A stretch of DNA of 64,000 bases from contig JAULBX010011878.1 of assembly GCA_032358255.1 (NCBI GenBank), positions 40,655-104,654 on the forward strand, written 5' to 3'. This DNA is from Heterotrichella gracilis (lineage: Eukaryota; Sar; Xanthophyceae; Tribonematales; Xanthonemataceae). The translations under genes were made by a program, and so were the position numbers. The notes beneath the pieces are model-generated. The model searched no databases, was not told the DNA's origin, and saw only the letters and a program-made list of their open reading frames with translations. Below are positions 34,701 to 45,200 of the stretch, one piece after another; within the stretch, counting starts at the first letter, position 1; each line of letters starts with the position of its first letter.

Positions 34701-37700
34701 GCTGGGACCCACGGGTGGGGATTCTGACTTGAGCACCCGGGATGCCAGGGCCATGGCGCCAATAGCCATGCCATTCCATGCAACCACCACCTGCAACAAG
34801 AAAACCAGGAGCATTAGACACCAAATACGGAAACATGCAACCCACTGACTGTTACCGTTCACTGCGGTCAAACCCTAATCCCTACCCTTATAATCCTGAT
34901 GTCCTTGTGCGCTTCCGTCTGTCACCCTGATCTGCTAACCCCTGCCCCTTTGCGAAACAAGCACGTCGTTTGAGCGAGATGGAACCCTAGATGAAACCCT
35001 AGATGAGGCCTATCTATCTAGAACGCTTCACCCTATGGTCAAAGCAAATCCGAAACCCTAATTTGTAGACCCCAAAACCAGACAACCCTTCCTTGTCATC
35101 CAGGTGTGACCTATGCTGCTGCGCCTTGCGGTCAAACCCTCATTCTAAAACCCTGTATTATCAACCCTAAACCTAAACTGTAAACCCTACAACCCTACCT
35201 TGTCATCCAGGTGTGGCCTGGGCCGCTGCGCCCTGCGCTCAAACAGCGCCTTGCGGCACTCGGCAAGCACACGCTCAGTGTCAGGGACCGACAGACCTGC
35301 ATGCACATAGATCTATAAATCGAGAAACAATGCCTGGCAATAAGCCTGGCAATGCAGCAACCCATCAACCCTGTGTAAAACATCCTGCACATCAAACAAT
35401 AAGCTGCCTCACAGCCAAATGTACACACCTCAAAGCCCCAAGTAAGGTCCTCACAACCCTACGCAACGTCCTCTCCACCCCACCCCACCCACCCACCCAC
35501 CCATCCCCGCACCTGCCGCCGCCGCTGTTTCCTCCAAAGTCTGCATCGCAATGAGGCAGTTCTTCCCCTTGAACTCCCCATGGGGGTCGCTGTGGGTGGA
35601 CAAATCGCAATTCCCCCCTGGCTTGACGTAGTAGTGGCCGCAGAAAATGTGCCCCTTGTCCTTGCCCAGCACCTCCAGAATCTCCTTGTGCGTCCACACG
35701 TAAAAGGCCCCTTCCAGCTTCTTGCCTTGCACGGCGTCCAGGCTGTCGGCATCCTGTTGAGCGAGGTGCATGCAGGGGTTAGGGTTTTGGGAGAGGGCCT
35801 GCGGATTTGACAGCTTTCCTGCCTGGGGCACAATCCGCGCGGTTTGCCTCCTTATGGGCTGGGTGCAAGCAGGCTTTTAGGCTTTTGTAGGGAGGACCCA
35901 CCCATTTGAAATCCCAGGATTCGTGCAGCATCCAGGCTCTGTGCATCATGAGCAAGGTTTTCAAGGGTTCCAAGGGTTTTTATCTTTTAGGGTATTAGGG
36001 TTTTCCTCCCCACCTCCGCCAAGTACAGCTCCCCCTGCTGTGCGTCATGCCCCTCTGCACATTTTTAGCGGGTCCAAGGTTTAGGGTTTAGGTCTTTTCC
36101 CTCCCCACCTCCACCGACTACAGCCCCCCCCCCCAGGGTGCGTCATGTCCCTCCTCACATCGTCAACGGTTTCAAGGTCCAGGGTTTAAGGTTCCCTCTC
36201 CCCACCTCAGCCGAGTACAGGCCACCCTCAGGGTGCGTCATGTCCCTCCTCAGATAGTCCAGTATCCCCCTGGCCACACCCGCATGGCGCGCATCGCCGG
36301 TGATCTGGAAGGCGCATAGGTAGGTCTGCGCCACATGCACCATGCGGTCAGCATGCATCAGATCATATTTACCACATGCTGTTGATTAATTCTTGATTGA
36401 TTAATCTGTTGATTTGATGTTGCGTTTCATCAGGACTTCATTGCATGTACCGTAAGGATATGATATATGATAATGATAATGACGATACTAACAACAAAAA
36501 TGATGATGATAGTATGGCAAGCTACACTGCACTCACTCGATGATGGATGGTGGCACTACTTCACCACGAGAAACCCTAGAGCGCCACCCCCCAAAACCCT
36601 AGCGTTTCCCTCACCTGCACCATCTGGTAAAACAGGCAACCCCCTAGACCCTAGCGTTTTCCCTCACCTGCGCCAGCTACAGGTTGTCAACCGCACACAG
36701 CCCGACCCTTACGACCCTAGGGTTCCCTTCTATACCCTAGGGTTTTCCCTCACCTGCGCCAGCTGCGGGTTGTCATACAGCATCTTCTCAAAGTGGGGCA
36801 CGTGCCAGTACTCATCCACCGAGTAGCGGTGGAAACCACCCCCCAGCTGGTCGTACATGCCCCCTGCCGCCATGCGGTCAAGGATGAAGGTGCACTGCTG
36901 CAGCAGCTTCTCTGCAGGGGAGGGAAACCAGCATAAGGTACAGTCTGTAATGGGGATTTTAGTAAATAATTACATGCATTCCAGCAATACAGCCAGATTA
37001 GCAGTCAGTCTTGCACATGCGGCGCCACGCAGCTCTTTCCTAGCACAGTTTGAACCATCCATTGATCCCACGCGACTGGGGTCCTGCTGGAGAATGGGGC
37101 TTTATGTTTGAGATGTCGGGAATTTGCCCACAGGACAGGAAACCAGTGTAAGGTTGAGCGACGGGGTTCAGAGATGGATTCAACCCAGCTGGTCATATAT
37201 GGCCCCTGTCGCCATGCGGTCGAGTTTGAAGGTGCACTGGTGCAGCAGGTTGTCTGCAGGGGAGTACATTGATTAGAATTTGAGCCGTAGACATTTAGAC
37301 CTTTTCTGCAAGGTAGTAAAAATCATGGCAGGGGTGGGTGATCCAAGTTCAGGATTGGGTGCCCATCCCCCCAGCTGATTGTACATGATCACCGGTGCAA
37401 TGCGGTCAAGGGGGTAGGTGCACTGGAACAGCAGCTTCTCTGCAGGGGAGGGAATCCAGTGTAAGGGTACAGGTGATGTGGGTGTAGGGTATAGGGTTTC
37501 GGGACCTTCAAGGGAGGGGGTCAAGGCAAGGGAGGGGGACTAGTGTTGCGCTGATGAAGATCCTAATGTGATGATGTGTACAAAACCAGACAGCAAGGAT
37601 GCAGTTCAGGCCATGCGACCAAGAGGTAAAACTCGAAACCCAAGGGTTTCCAAGCCGCCTGTGTACATTTCACCCAACAAACGGCTCTGCAAAAGTCGCG

Positions 37701-40700
37701 TCTACCTCATGAACAAGACAAGTTTTGCACTTGAACCGCCACCTAAAGGTTACCTGCCTGTTCAAGCGGTTGAGAGGGTGGGATGGCGATTTGGGTGGCG
37801 ATTTCAAGCGCTTACTCTTGTTCACCAGTTAGCTTCCCTTGTTCATCAGGAGGGTGCGACCTTGCAGAGCGGTTTTATGGGCTACAAAGGCGGCTTTGGA
37901 ATCTACAAGATTTGAGTGAATTTCCCTGGATGTCTGGCGTGAACTGCATCCAACCCCCTTACAATTTTGCCGCCCGCCACCAGCATCGATGGTCCTGATT
38001 CAGCACGACATTGACCTTGCATGCAGAACGAGAAAAGAATGCACAACAGCCTTCATCCCAAACCCAAAGTGCAAACTTCAAAACTGTGCCCCGTTCAACT
38101 CCAGAGGGGCATAATAAACTCCACTCACTGGCTGCCGAGTTGCCGTGCGCCACCAGCCTCAGCCACTGGTGCAGCAGCGCGTTGACCTCAGCAGGGCGGG
38201 GGAACTTGGGTGCGGTGCCAAAGCCGCCCCTCCTGGCATCAAACCTCGAAGACAGCATGCGAGTGCAACCGTCGAGCGCGGTGAGCGCAAGGGCGCCCAC
38301 CGCGCTGGCGTCGCCGCCTGCGGGCAGAAGTGGGGTCACTTGGGTGTGCGCGGGATGGTGGGGTGTGGGGGTTACGCGAGTGCAGTGCGCGGATGCGGTG
38401 TGGAGTTCACCCTCCCTAAAGCCTGAGCCCTAAATAGCATGTGGTTGCATCCGTCGAGGGCGGTGCGGGCCAGGGCGCCCACCGCACTGGCATCGCCGCC
38501 TATGGTGTGTGGGGGGATGGATTTTACGGGGTGGAAGAAGTAGGGTGTGGGGTTGCAAGTGTGTGGCGCATGGGGTGCAGTGCGGAGTGGGGTTTTGGCT
38601 GCCCAGCCACGCACCAGTCCTTGCAGAGGAAGTGCGAGTGCTTTTGTCGAGGGCAGAAATGGCCACGGCCACTTGCACCCCAACGCTCACCTTTTGACTT
38701 TGTCAATTCCTCCAGCTGCTCTAATGATGCCGTCCTGCTCCATTACACCCTAAACCCTAAACCAGTACCCCCAAACCCTTGCCTTGAGGCTTTGTCACCT
38801 CCTCCAGCTGCGCCATGCTGTGATGATGATGTTCTGCAAAACCCTAAACCATGAACCCTAACTTACAACCCCCCATACCCTTACCCTTTGGCTTGGTCAC
38901 CTCCTCCAGCTGCGCCATGCTGTCCGCGCTCTGCTCCTTGATCTCAGCGTTCTTCTCGCGCCACACCTGCGCCACATTTTAGGGTTTAGGGTTTAGGTTG
39001 AGGGTCGCAAAGAAACATCCACAATTACTCATGCAGTTGCGCGCATTCCGGCAGTACGACCAGATCAGCATCCAGCCTTGGACACGTGTGCGCCGCGCAA
39101 TTAGAACCCAACACTGCTTATACCCATTACAAGGGTTTTTGTCCTCAAGCCGTGTGTAACGAGGACAGGCCACTGGGGTCCTGGGTGACCCCCTAGACCC
39201 TTGCCGCTGCGATGTACATAAATGACACAAATAATCTGCAAAAAGCCATTTTTGATTGCGTAATGATTGTGGGTTTTTCGCACTCCCATTGCCTGCGGAC
39301 CCAATGTCATGGGGCAGGAATAAGGCATCCAAGGGGTAAGGGTTTCATTCCAATTACCTGTGCCACCCTCCGCACCACTTTAAGTGAGGCTTGGCCTGGC
39401 CTGGCATGCATGCGATGGTGCGGCAAGTAGCTCATGAAGGGTTTAGGGTTTTAGCCTGCACTCCCATTACCTGCGCCACCCTCTTCAGCACTGTGGTGAA
39501 GCCTGGCCTGCCGTGCATGTCATGTGGCGGGAAATATGTGCCCCCCAGGAATGGCTGCAGCTGGGGGGTGAGGAACACACTCATGGGCCAGCCGCCACCG
39601 CCCTGGGTGGCCTGGACGTAGGTCATCTGCACAGAGGGCATACTCACTGAGTTAGGGTTTTGGAGTCAAGTATTTGGGCATGGTTTTACAAACATCAATG
39701 GCTCTGTTGGTCAACAATTTTATTTTTTACTTTTTGGATTTTTCACTGCATACATCGATGCCGTTAAATTGCTTTCAGAGGATAATGGGCGTGCACTGCA
39801 TTAGCGCTTGCAAAGAGTTTGGGGTGTTTCCACTCACATAGACCTTGTCCACGTCCGGCCTCTCCTCCCTGTCCACCCCTGGGACCCTAAACCATGCCTG
39901 AAACCCTAAATCCTGTGTTAGGGGTGAGCCCAGCATGTCAATTATTTCCCCTTACGTAGACCTTGTCCACGTCCTGCCTCTCCTCCCTGTCCACCTCGAG
40001 ACCCTAACCATGCCTAAAACCCTAAACCCCATGGTAGGGTATGCCCAGGGTTTCGAGGGTTTCCCACTCACATAGACCTTGTCCACGTCCGGCCTCTCCT
40101 CCCTGTCCACCTTGACGTTGACGTAGCTCTGGTTCATCAGCGCAGCAACCTCCTCACTCTCAAAGCTCTCACGTTCCATCACGTGGCACCTGGAGCGGGG
40201 CACAAGCGGGTGTCGAGGGTGAGGTAGGGTATTGCATGGGGCATGTGGTGCGCTTTAGGGTTTTGGTCAGGTGGTTATAAGGGTTGCTAGGGTTCACGAG
40301 GGCGGCAGCCTGCTGTACGAAAGCTCTTGAGATCATGCGTCTTCACGAGGCGCCTGGTAGGGGCGCAGCGGGGTTCATGCAACCATTCCATGGACCATGC
40401 CACCCATGCTCACTACGTTTTGTGGGCTGTTGACGTGCATCGTATTTTGGTGCCAGGGAACTAGCTGTGGGCACGCACAAGTGATACCATTGCTCATAAA
40501 ATTGGGTGGGTTGATATCGTGCAGGGGACTAGCTGTGGTTTGAGGTGGTGCCAGGGACACCCACCAGTGGCACGTGGAGTACCCCACCGACAGGAATATT
40601 GGCTTGTCCTCCTTGCGAGCCTTCTCAAAAGCCTCCTCTCCCCAGGGGTACCAGTCCACCTGCATGGGACACCCACCACTGCTATCACAGGCCACTACCA

Positions 40701-41164
40701 CGGGAACCCATTCACCCAGGGATGCTCAGATGCCACTGCATGCATGTGCCTCAAATAGAGCATAAGAAGGCGACAACAATGGGTTTTGGGAAAGGCAGTA
40801 TGCGTGACATGGTTCATGCGTGGCGTACCGGGTTGTGTGCGTGCTGTAGGAGGTAGGGGCTCTCCTCAGTGGCCAAGCGATTGGTGTGGGCATGCTGGGC
40901 CCCACCCGGTGGTTTGGACGATGCCATCGCCCTCGCTAGCTGCCTATTCTGGTTTTGTGCTGTGGTCGAACGCCTTGATCTGTCTGTAAACGGCCAGGTT
41001 GTTTTTAACAGGGAGAAGCGTCGTGGCTTCGATAGTGAGAGGTACTTGGAGGGAGACGAGTAGTTGGGCGGGGAAGGTGAAGGGTAGGTGGGTGCAACCG
41101 GTACCGCCGTGGGGGTCGACCGCATGCCCGAAGTGCATTGGCGAAGGGCTTTTAAGCAGCGCAT
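31729..41164 (-). CDS. SPATA20/YyaL-like protein (DUF255 thioredoxin domain)
   Basis: Sixteen exons (40829-41164, 40565-40659, 40072-40189, 39471-39626, 38885-38966, 38129-38317, 36754-36911, 36206-36325, 35513-35753, 35199-35296, 34650-34790, 34207-34429, 33717-33836, 33217-33365, 32292-32463, 31729-31907) join in phase to 858 residues. The N-terminal 79 residues, rich in Ser, Pro, Arg and Lys with few acids, look like an organelle transit peptide. Then come [19 protein letters not shown], the redox motif CHWC at about 142-145, DREERPDVD and GGTYFPP. After that is the six-hairpin-like domain with [20 protein letters not shown] and DADS. This is the full family layout; the biochemical role is not settled. 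Exon 16 could start 12 nt later in the same phase. Most introns carry exon-edge echoes, and the gene spans 9.4 kb for 2.6 kb of coding sequence. Confidence 0.93.
32568..32700 (-). repeat. Echo of exon 15 acceptor half, broken by a fold-back element
   Basis: The exon 15 start (true copy about 32405-32475: cgcatcaatgagcgcatcca, then cgtgccagcc.aaccacctg) recurs here. The 47-bp palindrome at 32609-32655 sits inside this copy and not in the true exon, so the duplication is older than the insertion. Confidence 0.88.
32609..32655. mobile_element. 47-bp perfect fold-back element, family member 2
   Basis: Arms of 23 bp beginning AAGGGTAATAAGATAATAAT and ending in the exact complement, with one central base. 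The flanks GCGGAACC and GCGGAAACC look like an 8-9 bp target duplication. The related copy is at 4648-4693. Confidence 0.85.
33030..33110 (-). repeat. Echo of exon 14 donor end, SPATA20-like gene
   Basis: The end of exon 14 (true copy about 33213-33300) recurs with gcatacaggcacaagctgca, then gcacatctg.ggcagcgc and a ctctcctcaaa block. A similar echo of exon 10 lies at 35088-35140 (true copy 35195-35245; shared ccttgtcatccaggtgtg). Confidence 0.85.
36010..36160 (-). repeat. Two echoes of exon 8 donor end, SPATA20-like gene
   Basis: The exon 8 end (true copy about 36203-36262) recurs near 36098-36160 and 36010-36060. Each has cccacctc, then c.a.tacag, then gtgcgtcatg.ccct. Copies are separated by tttagggttta-like sequence. 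Confidence 0.85.
36602..36705 (-). repeat. Two echoes of exon 7 donor end, SPATA20-like gene
   Basis: The exon 7 end (true copy about 36741-36785) recurs near 36602-36640 and 36658-36700, with ttccctcacctgc and a gttgtca or related continuation. Each is bordered by accctag-rich sequence. Confidence 0.82.
36966..37085 (+). repeat. Interspersed repeat R1, copy 2
   Basis: Close relative of 2656-2780 with the shared core agattagcagtcagtcttgc and a gcggcgcca.gcag block. It lies between the true exon 7 start and its echoes. Confidence 0.75.
37185..37460 (-). repeat. Two echoes of exon 7 acceptor end, SPATA20-like gene
   Basis: The start of exon 7 (true copy about 36842-36935) recurs near 37185-37270 and 37365-37460. 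Shared blocks are cccagctg.t, gccatgcggtc, aggtgcactg and tctgcaggggag. The third copy even keeps the downstream ccagtgtaaggg. The set has been spread by about 170-350 bases. Confidence 0.87.
38437..38830 (-). repeat. Echoes of exon 6 acceptor and exon 5 donor ends, SPATA20-like gene
   Basis: At 38437-38520 the exon 6 start recurs (shared cagggcgcccaccgc, then ctggc.tcgccgcct). At 38688-38740 and 38766-38830 the exon 5 end recurs (shared ttgtcacctcctccagctgc, then gccatgctg; true copy about 38880-38930). CCCTAAACCCTAAACC lies between the exon 5 copies. Confidence 0.87.
39350..40010 (-). repeat. Echoes of exon 4 and exon 3 donor ends, SPATA20-like gene
   Basis: At 39350-39395 the exon 4 end recurs (attacctg.gccaccct and gcctggcctg). 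The exon 3 end with donor (true copy 40068-40112) recurs at about 39838-39880 and 39956-40000, both with tagaccttgtccacgtcc and cctctcctccctgtccacc. The units are about 117 bases apart and separated by accctaaacc-type joins. Confidence 0.93.
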
Positions 41165-42232
41165 CAGGTGGGCATACTATGTCTGGGCAGTGGTATCCCT
41201 CAACCAGCACTGGCATGCATTATCACCCACGTTTTTTGTGCTGGTTGAGCCCGCAACCGGCGACCCTAGATACCTGGCGATGATGTTCTGCAAACGTACA
41301 GTGGGCACTTTGCTTCGAGTACGTAGAGCTGTCTGTACAACTGACGGGTTTGTATCCGAAACAAGATGTGACTTTTCCCGCCCTCTCCGCCGCTCCAACA
41401 TGCATATACGGCCGGTGGTAACAAGGCCGCCGTTCTTCCAGTTGGACGCATCCTTCAAGACAAGACAAGAAAGGACCCATCCGAACATTCTTCCCGCAAT
41501 ATATCGTGTACGTTGCGGTCCTGTTGTCCATAACGAACCGCTTCAAGGTTCCTGTGGTCGGCACCTAACGTTCAAGGCATGACTGACGCCAACTGACCAA
41601 CTGGGGCCTTGACTCCACTTACGGTTTGGGACCACCCGGGACGCCCTCTGCACGCCGCTGGCCAACAGTAGTACATTTCAGATCCACTCGCAGTCGAAAC
41701 TGGGCAGGTTTCGAAGCTCAAAACAGCCAATCGTGTGAACAGGGGTTGCCAGCGCCTCGCCAACCAGGTGAGAGCCTTCAACCGCCAAAGCAATGGGGTC
41801 CAGTGTGTCATTCCATGGTTGGGAACACGCCCCAGGTTGGCAATATAGCCTGCATCTGTTGGGTTTAGCTTTTAATTTGTGGTAAAAGGGTGCACGGTTG
41901 GGTGTTTTGGTAGTGTCGACCACATGGTCCCATCGCTGGTCAAAGGGGGGTTGCCAGCCAGATGCCAGTCAGTAGGGCGTGCACGGGCTTGAGGCAACCT
42001 CCTTATGATAAAAGGTACGCCTTTATGAGCGATATAGCGTCAAAGCCTTCTTTAAGCGCAGTCAACGTGGTGCCCTCGAGTAGAAGCTAGGTGGGTGCAC
42101 CCACACTACCCGCCACCTACATCGAGTCAGCCATACCTAAAGAATTGCACACCCTATTAGTGTGGCCCTAATCCTGCTTCCATCAGTGGTACCAATGTTA
42201 CAAACACAGATTACTGTTGCTGTCCACGCAGG
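41165..42232. other. Divergent promoter region, SPATA20-like and wall-protein genes
   Basis: The two genes are transcribed away from each other. No gene recognised between them, and no TATA box or known operator could be named. Open frames here have no recognisable motif. Confidence 0.5.
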
Positions 42233-45200
42233 ATGACGAGGGGATCAGGCGTACGATACCATGGCCTTGTGCTGTGTTCCCTGCTATTGCTCAGCACTGG
42301 ACCGTTGCAAGGTAAGAGTCAGTGCCCTTGCATTGCCCTACAGTACATGTGGTCTACTTGCCATCATAAAGCGTTGTCTACACCAACGTGCACCCCTGCC
42401 TGGCATTGCCCTACAGTACATGTGGGTCTACTTGCCTTTAATCGAAGTGCAGCTACATCAACCTACCCCCCCTGTCCTGTATGAATATCACGTGCGGCGA
42501 GGTTCCAGTCTAGACTGCAGATCCCTCCCTTTGGATAGCACAAAGCGCCTCACCAGAGGCTTTCCACCAGCACCACCAAACCCTCCTTGGCCTAAACCCT
42601 GAACCTTTGCTCCTCGTCACTTCTTCCCCACAGCGCCCTGGACCACTGCATTGGCGCACTTTACGCACTCAGGGGGCACTCTGGCCACAACTACCACCCT
42701 CTGCCCTAAACCCTAAAAACAAAGCCCTCTCCCACGCAGGCACCCTGGGCCAGAGCATTAGCGCCCTGCTGGACAGCTCCTTCTGCCCTAAACCCTAAAC
42801 CCTAAAAACAAGTTTTCCTCCCCCGCAGGCGCCTTGGGCCAGAGCATTAGCGCCCTGCTAGACAGCTCCCTAGCCAACGCCCACACCGCCCGTCCCACCT
42901 CCCCCCCACCCGCCACCTTCGTCAATCCCAACACCAACACGCCCACCGCACCAACCAACCCCGGCGGCCAGACCAACAGCGCCCAGTTCGAACAAGACGC
43001 GGGCATCCAGGGCTCTGGCTTCGGCCAGGTGGATTTCACCCCCGTTATAGCAGACACCCCTGCGCCGGCACCAGCACCAGTACCAGCACCAGCCTCCCCA
43101 CCCCCCGTCATTGGTGCAGCGGCGTTGCTTGGGGGGCTCCCCACCATCACACCCGTGGCGGCTGCATCGCCCCCCCCACTGGTGGTGGCTGCCCCAGTGG
43201 TTACCCCAAAACCTGTGGTGGCAACACCTGTGGTGGTACCTCTCTCCCCCCCCGCTGCCCAAGTGCCTGTGCCCACCCCAGTAAAGGCGGTCCCCACCCC
43301 AATCAACGCGGTCCCCACCCCAGTGAAGGCAGTTCCCACCCCAGCGATCCTGTTGTCTTCCCCTCCCCCCGTCATCATTACCCTAATGCCCACCACGCCA
43401 AACCCTATTGCGGTCCCTGCGGCCAAACCCCTGCCGATCCCAGCCACAGCCACCCCCCCGCCCACCACCATCCAGCCCGCGCCAGTACCCACCAAGGTCC
43501 CCCCCACAATACCCACAACACAGCCGGTGCCCAAGCCAGCGCCAGTGCCGGTGGTGGCGGGGACACCCCCCCCAAAGATTGTGCCAGCGCCAGTGGTGAA
43601 GCCAGCACCAGTAGTGGTGCAACCAGCCCCCCCACCAGTGCTGGTGGTGGCGCCCGCCAAACCGGTGGTGGTGCCGGTACCTACCAAGCCAGTAGTGGTG
43701 ACGGCACCCCCACCCGCCATGCTGCCAGGTACGTGAAAACCCTAGTTTAGGGTTGTAACCAATGCTTTTGATGCGCTCGTAACTTATTGCATCCATGCAC
43801 CTGCTTACATCCCTGCCGTACCATACCCTATGATAGGGCAACGCCCCACGCTGTCATACCTACTGGAGCCTGCCCCAACGTGCATTCCCTGGTAATATAA
43901 TGCATATCACTCCCCCTAAACCCACCCATCCATCCTCTGCCAACGCACCTACCATCCTCCCTGACCCCCCCGTCCCTCCCCAGTCGCAGCCCCCACCCCA
44001 GCACCCTCCCTTGGCGCCATCTTTGCACCCACCACCGTCCCCGCCATGGGCGAGGCACCTGCACCGGCACCAGTTGAGGAGTGGTGGGCGCCTGTGGAGG
44101 CACCAGCACCAGCACCAGCCGCTGATCAAGGTGGGTGGGTGGGGTGCGGTTGCTACAGGGATCGGCCCGAAATCAATTTGGCCCCTGCGGGAATCCGGAA
44201 TCAAAAATAAAATTAATATTATTATTTAATTTTGGGGATTCCGGTAAATTCGTATTCCGGGCCGATCCCTGGCGATTGCTGCAGGGGATGGGGACGAGAT
44301 TGGTACATGTATGCTCAGGGTGTATGCCAGGGGTGTATTTGTGTGGACATGGCTGGCATTTTGGGGGCAATCTGTTCGAATCCGATCGCCCATTGCAGTG
44401 TCAGCCAATGACAGTCCCCCACTTTCTTGCTGGAGGCTCAAATTCAGCAGGGTTTGGGGTTTGATGCCACAAAGTACTCAAGCCATCAGGTTTCATCAAA
44501 ACCAGAAGCTCGCTACACTGCGCGAACCCTAATGGGGGTCATACCCTTAACTGAGGTTTCTTCCTGCACACACCCTATGCACTGGTGTCGCCACCCTCCT
44601 CGTATCCATGTGCCTCATTGGCCTTTTCAACACACTGTTAAAAAATACCAGACCCTAATCTAGGGGTTTTCCCCCACCCCTGCAGGCCCTGGCGACGCCA
44701 CCCTGCTGACCTCCATGCGCCTCATTGGCGGAGGCCTATACCCCTTCGGTCAGGTGGCATCCAACCAGCTGGAGGGTGCCATTGCAGCCAGCATGCCAAA
44801 CGTGACAATCAACGCATTTGGGGTCATCCAAGCCAAGGTAGGGGTAGAGGTGGTGGACAGCTAAGGTTTTCGATGCATGAGGGGTCACCAGGCATATGTA
44901 TGGTGATGGGTGTAGGTTAGGGTGCGCAGCAAGGGTGTGCACCGCATTTGATGTCATCCAGATTCCAGTACCTGGTAACGGATAGTGTATTACGGTAGCT
45001 TCAAGCGCATTCAAGACTGACCGCAATGACCAAGACCCTTGTCCAGGGTGGAAAATGACCATGTAACACATGACAAGCATGGGCTTTTGATCACCTGAAC
45101 AGTCCTGCACCACACCCTACCCATGCACCGCCTCCCACCCGCAGAACTACATCATCGGCGGCGGCCTGAACCGGCGCCTGGCTGCCGCCAGCGGGTCTGC

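Noticed and set aside
36460-36515. atgatgataa-rich stretch as a microsatellite of note
   Set aside because: Short, imperfect and AT-rich; ordinary intron sequence.
39830-40125. CRISPR-like spaced repeats
   Set aside because: The repeats are copies of an adjoining exon edge with a splice donor in a eukaryotic gene; there are only three, and no Cas genes.
42725-42785. Upstream copy of wall-protein exon 2 start as a real exon
   Set aside because: It runs into an in-frame TAA within the CCCTAAA tract and lacks a donor; the copy 90 bases on continues for 900 bases.
42788-43720. 310-codon open frame on the minus strand, rich in Gly and Thr
   Set aside because: It is the antisense shadow of the low-complexity Pro/Val exon of the wall protein, which has a signal peptide, splice sites and in-phase neighbours.
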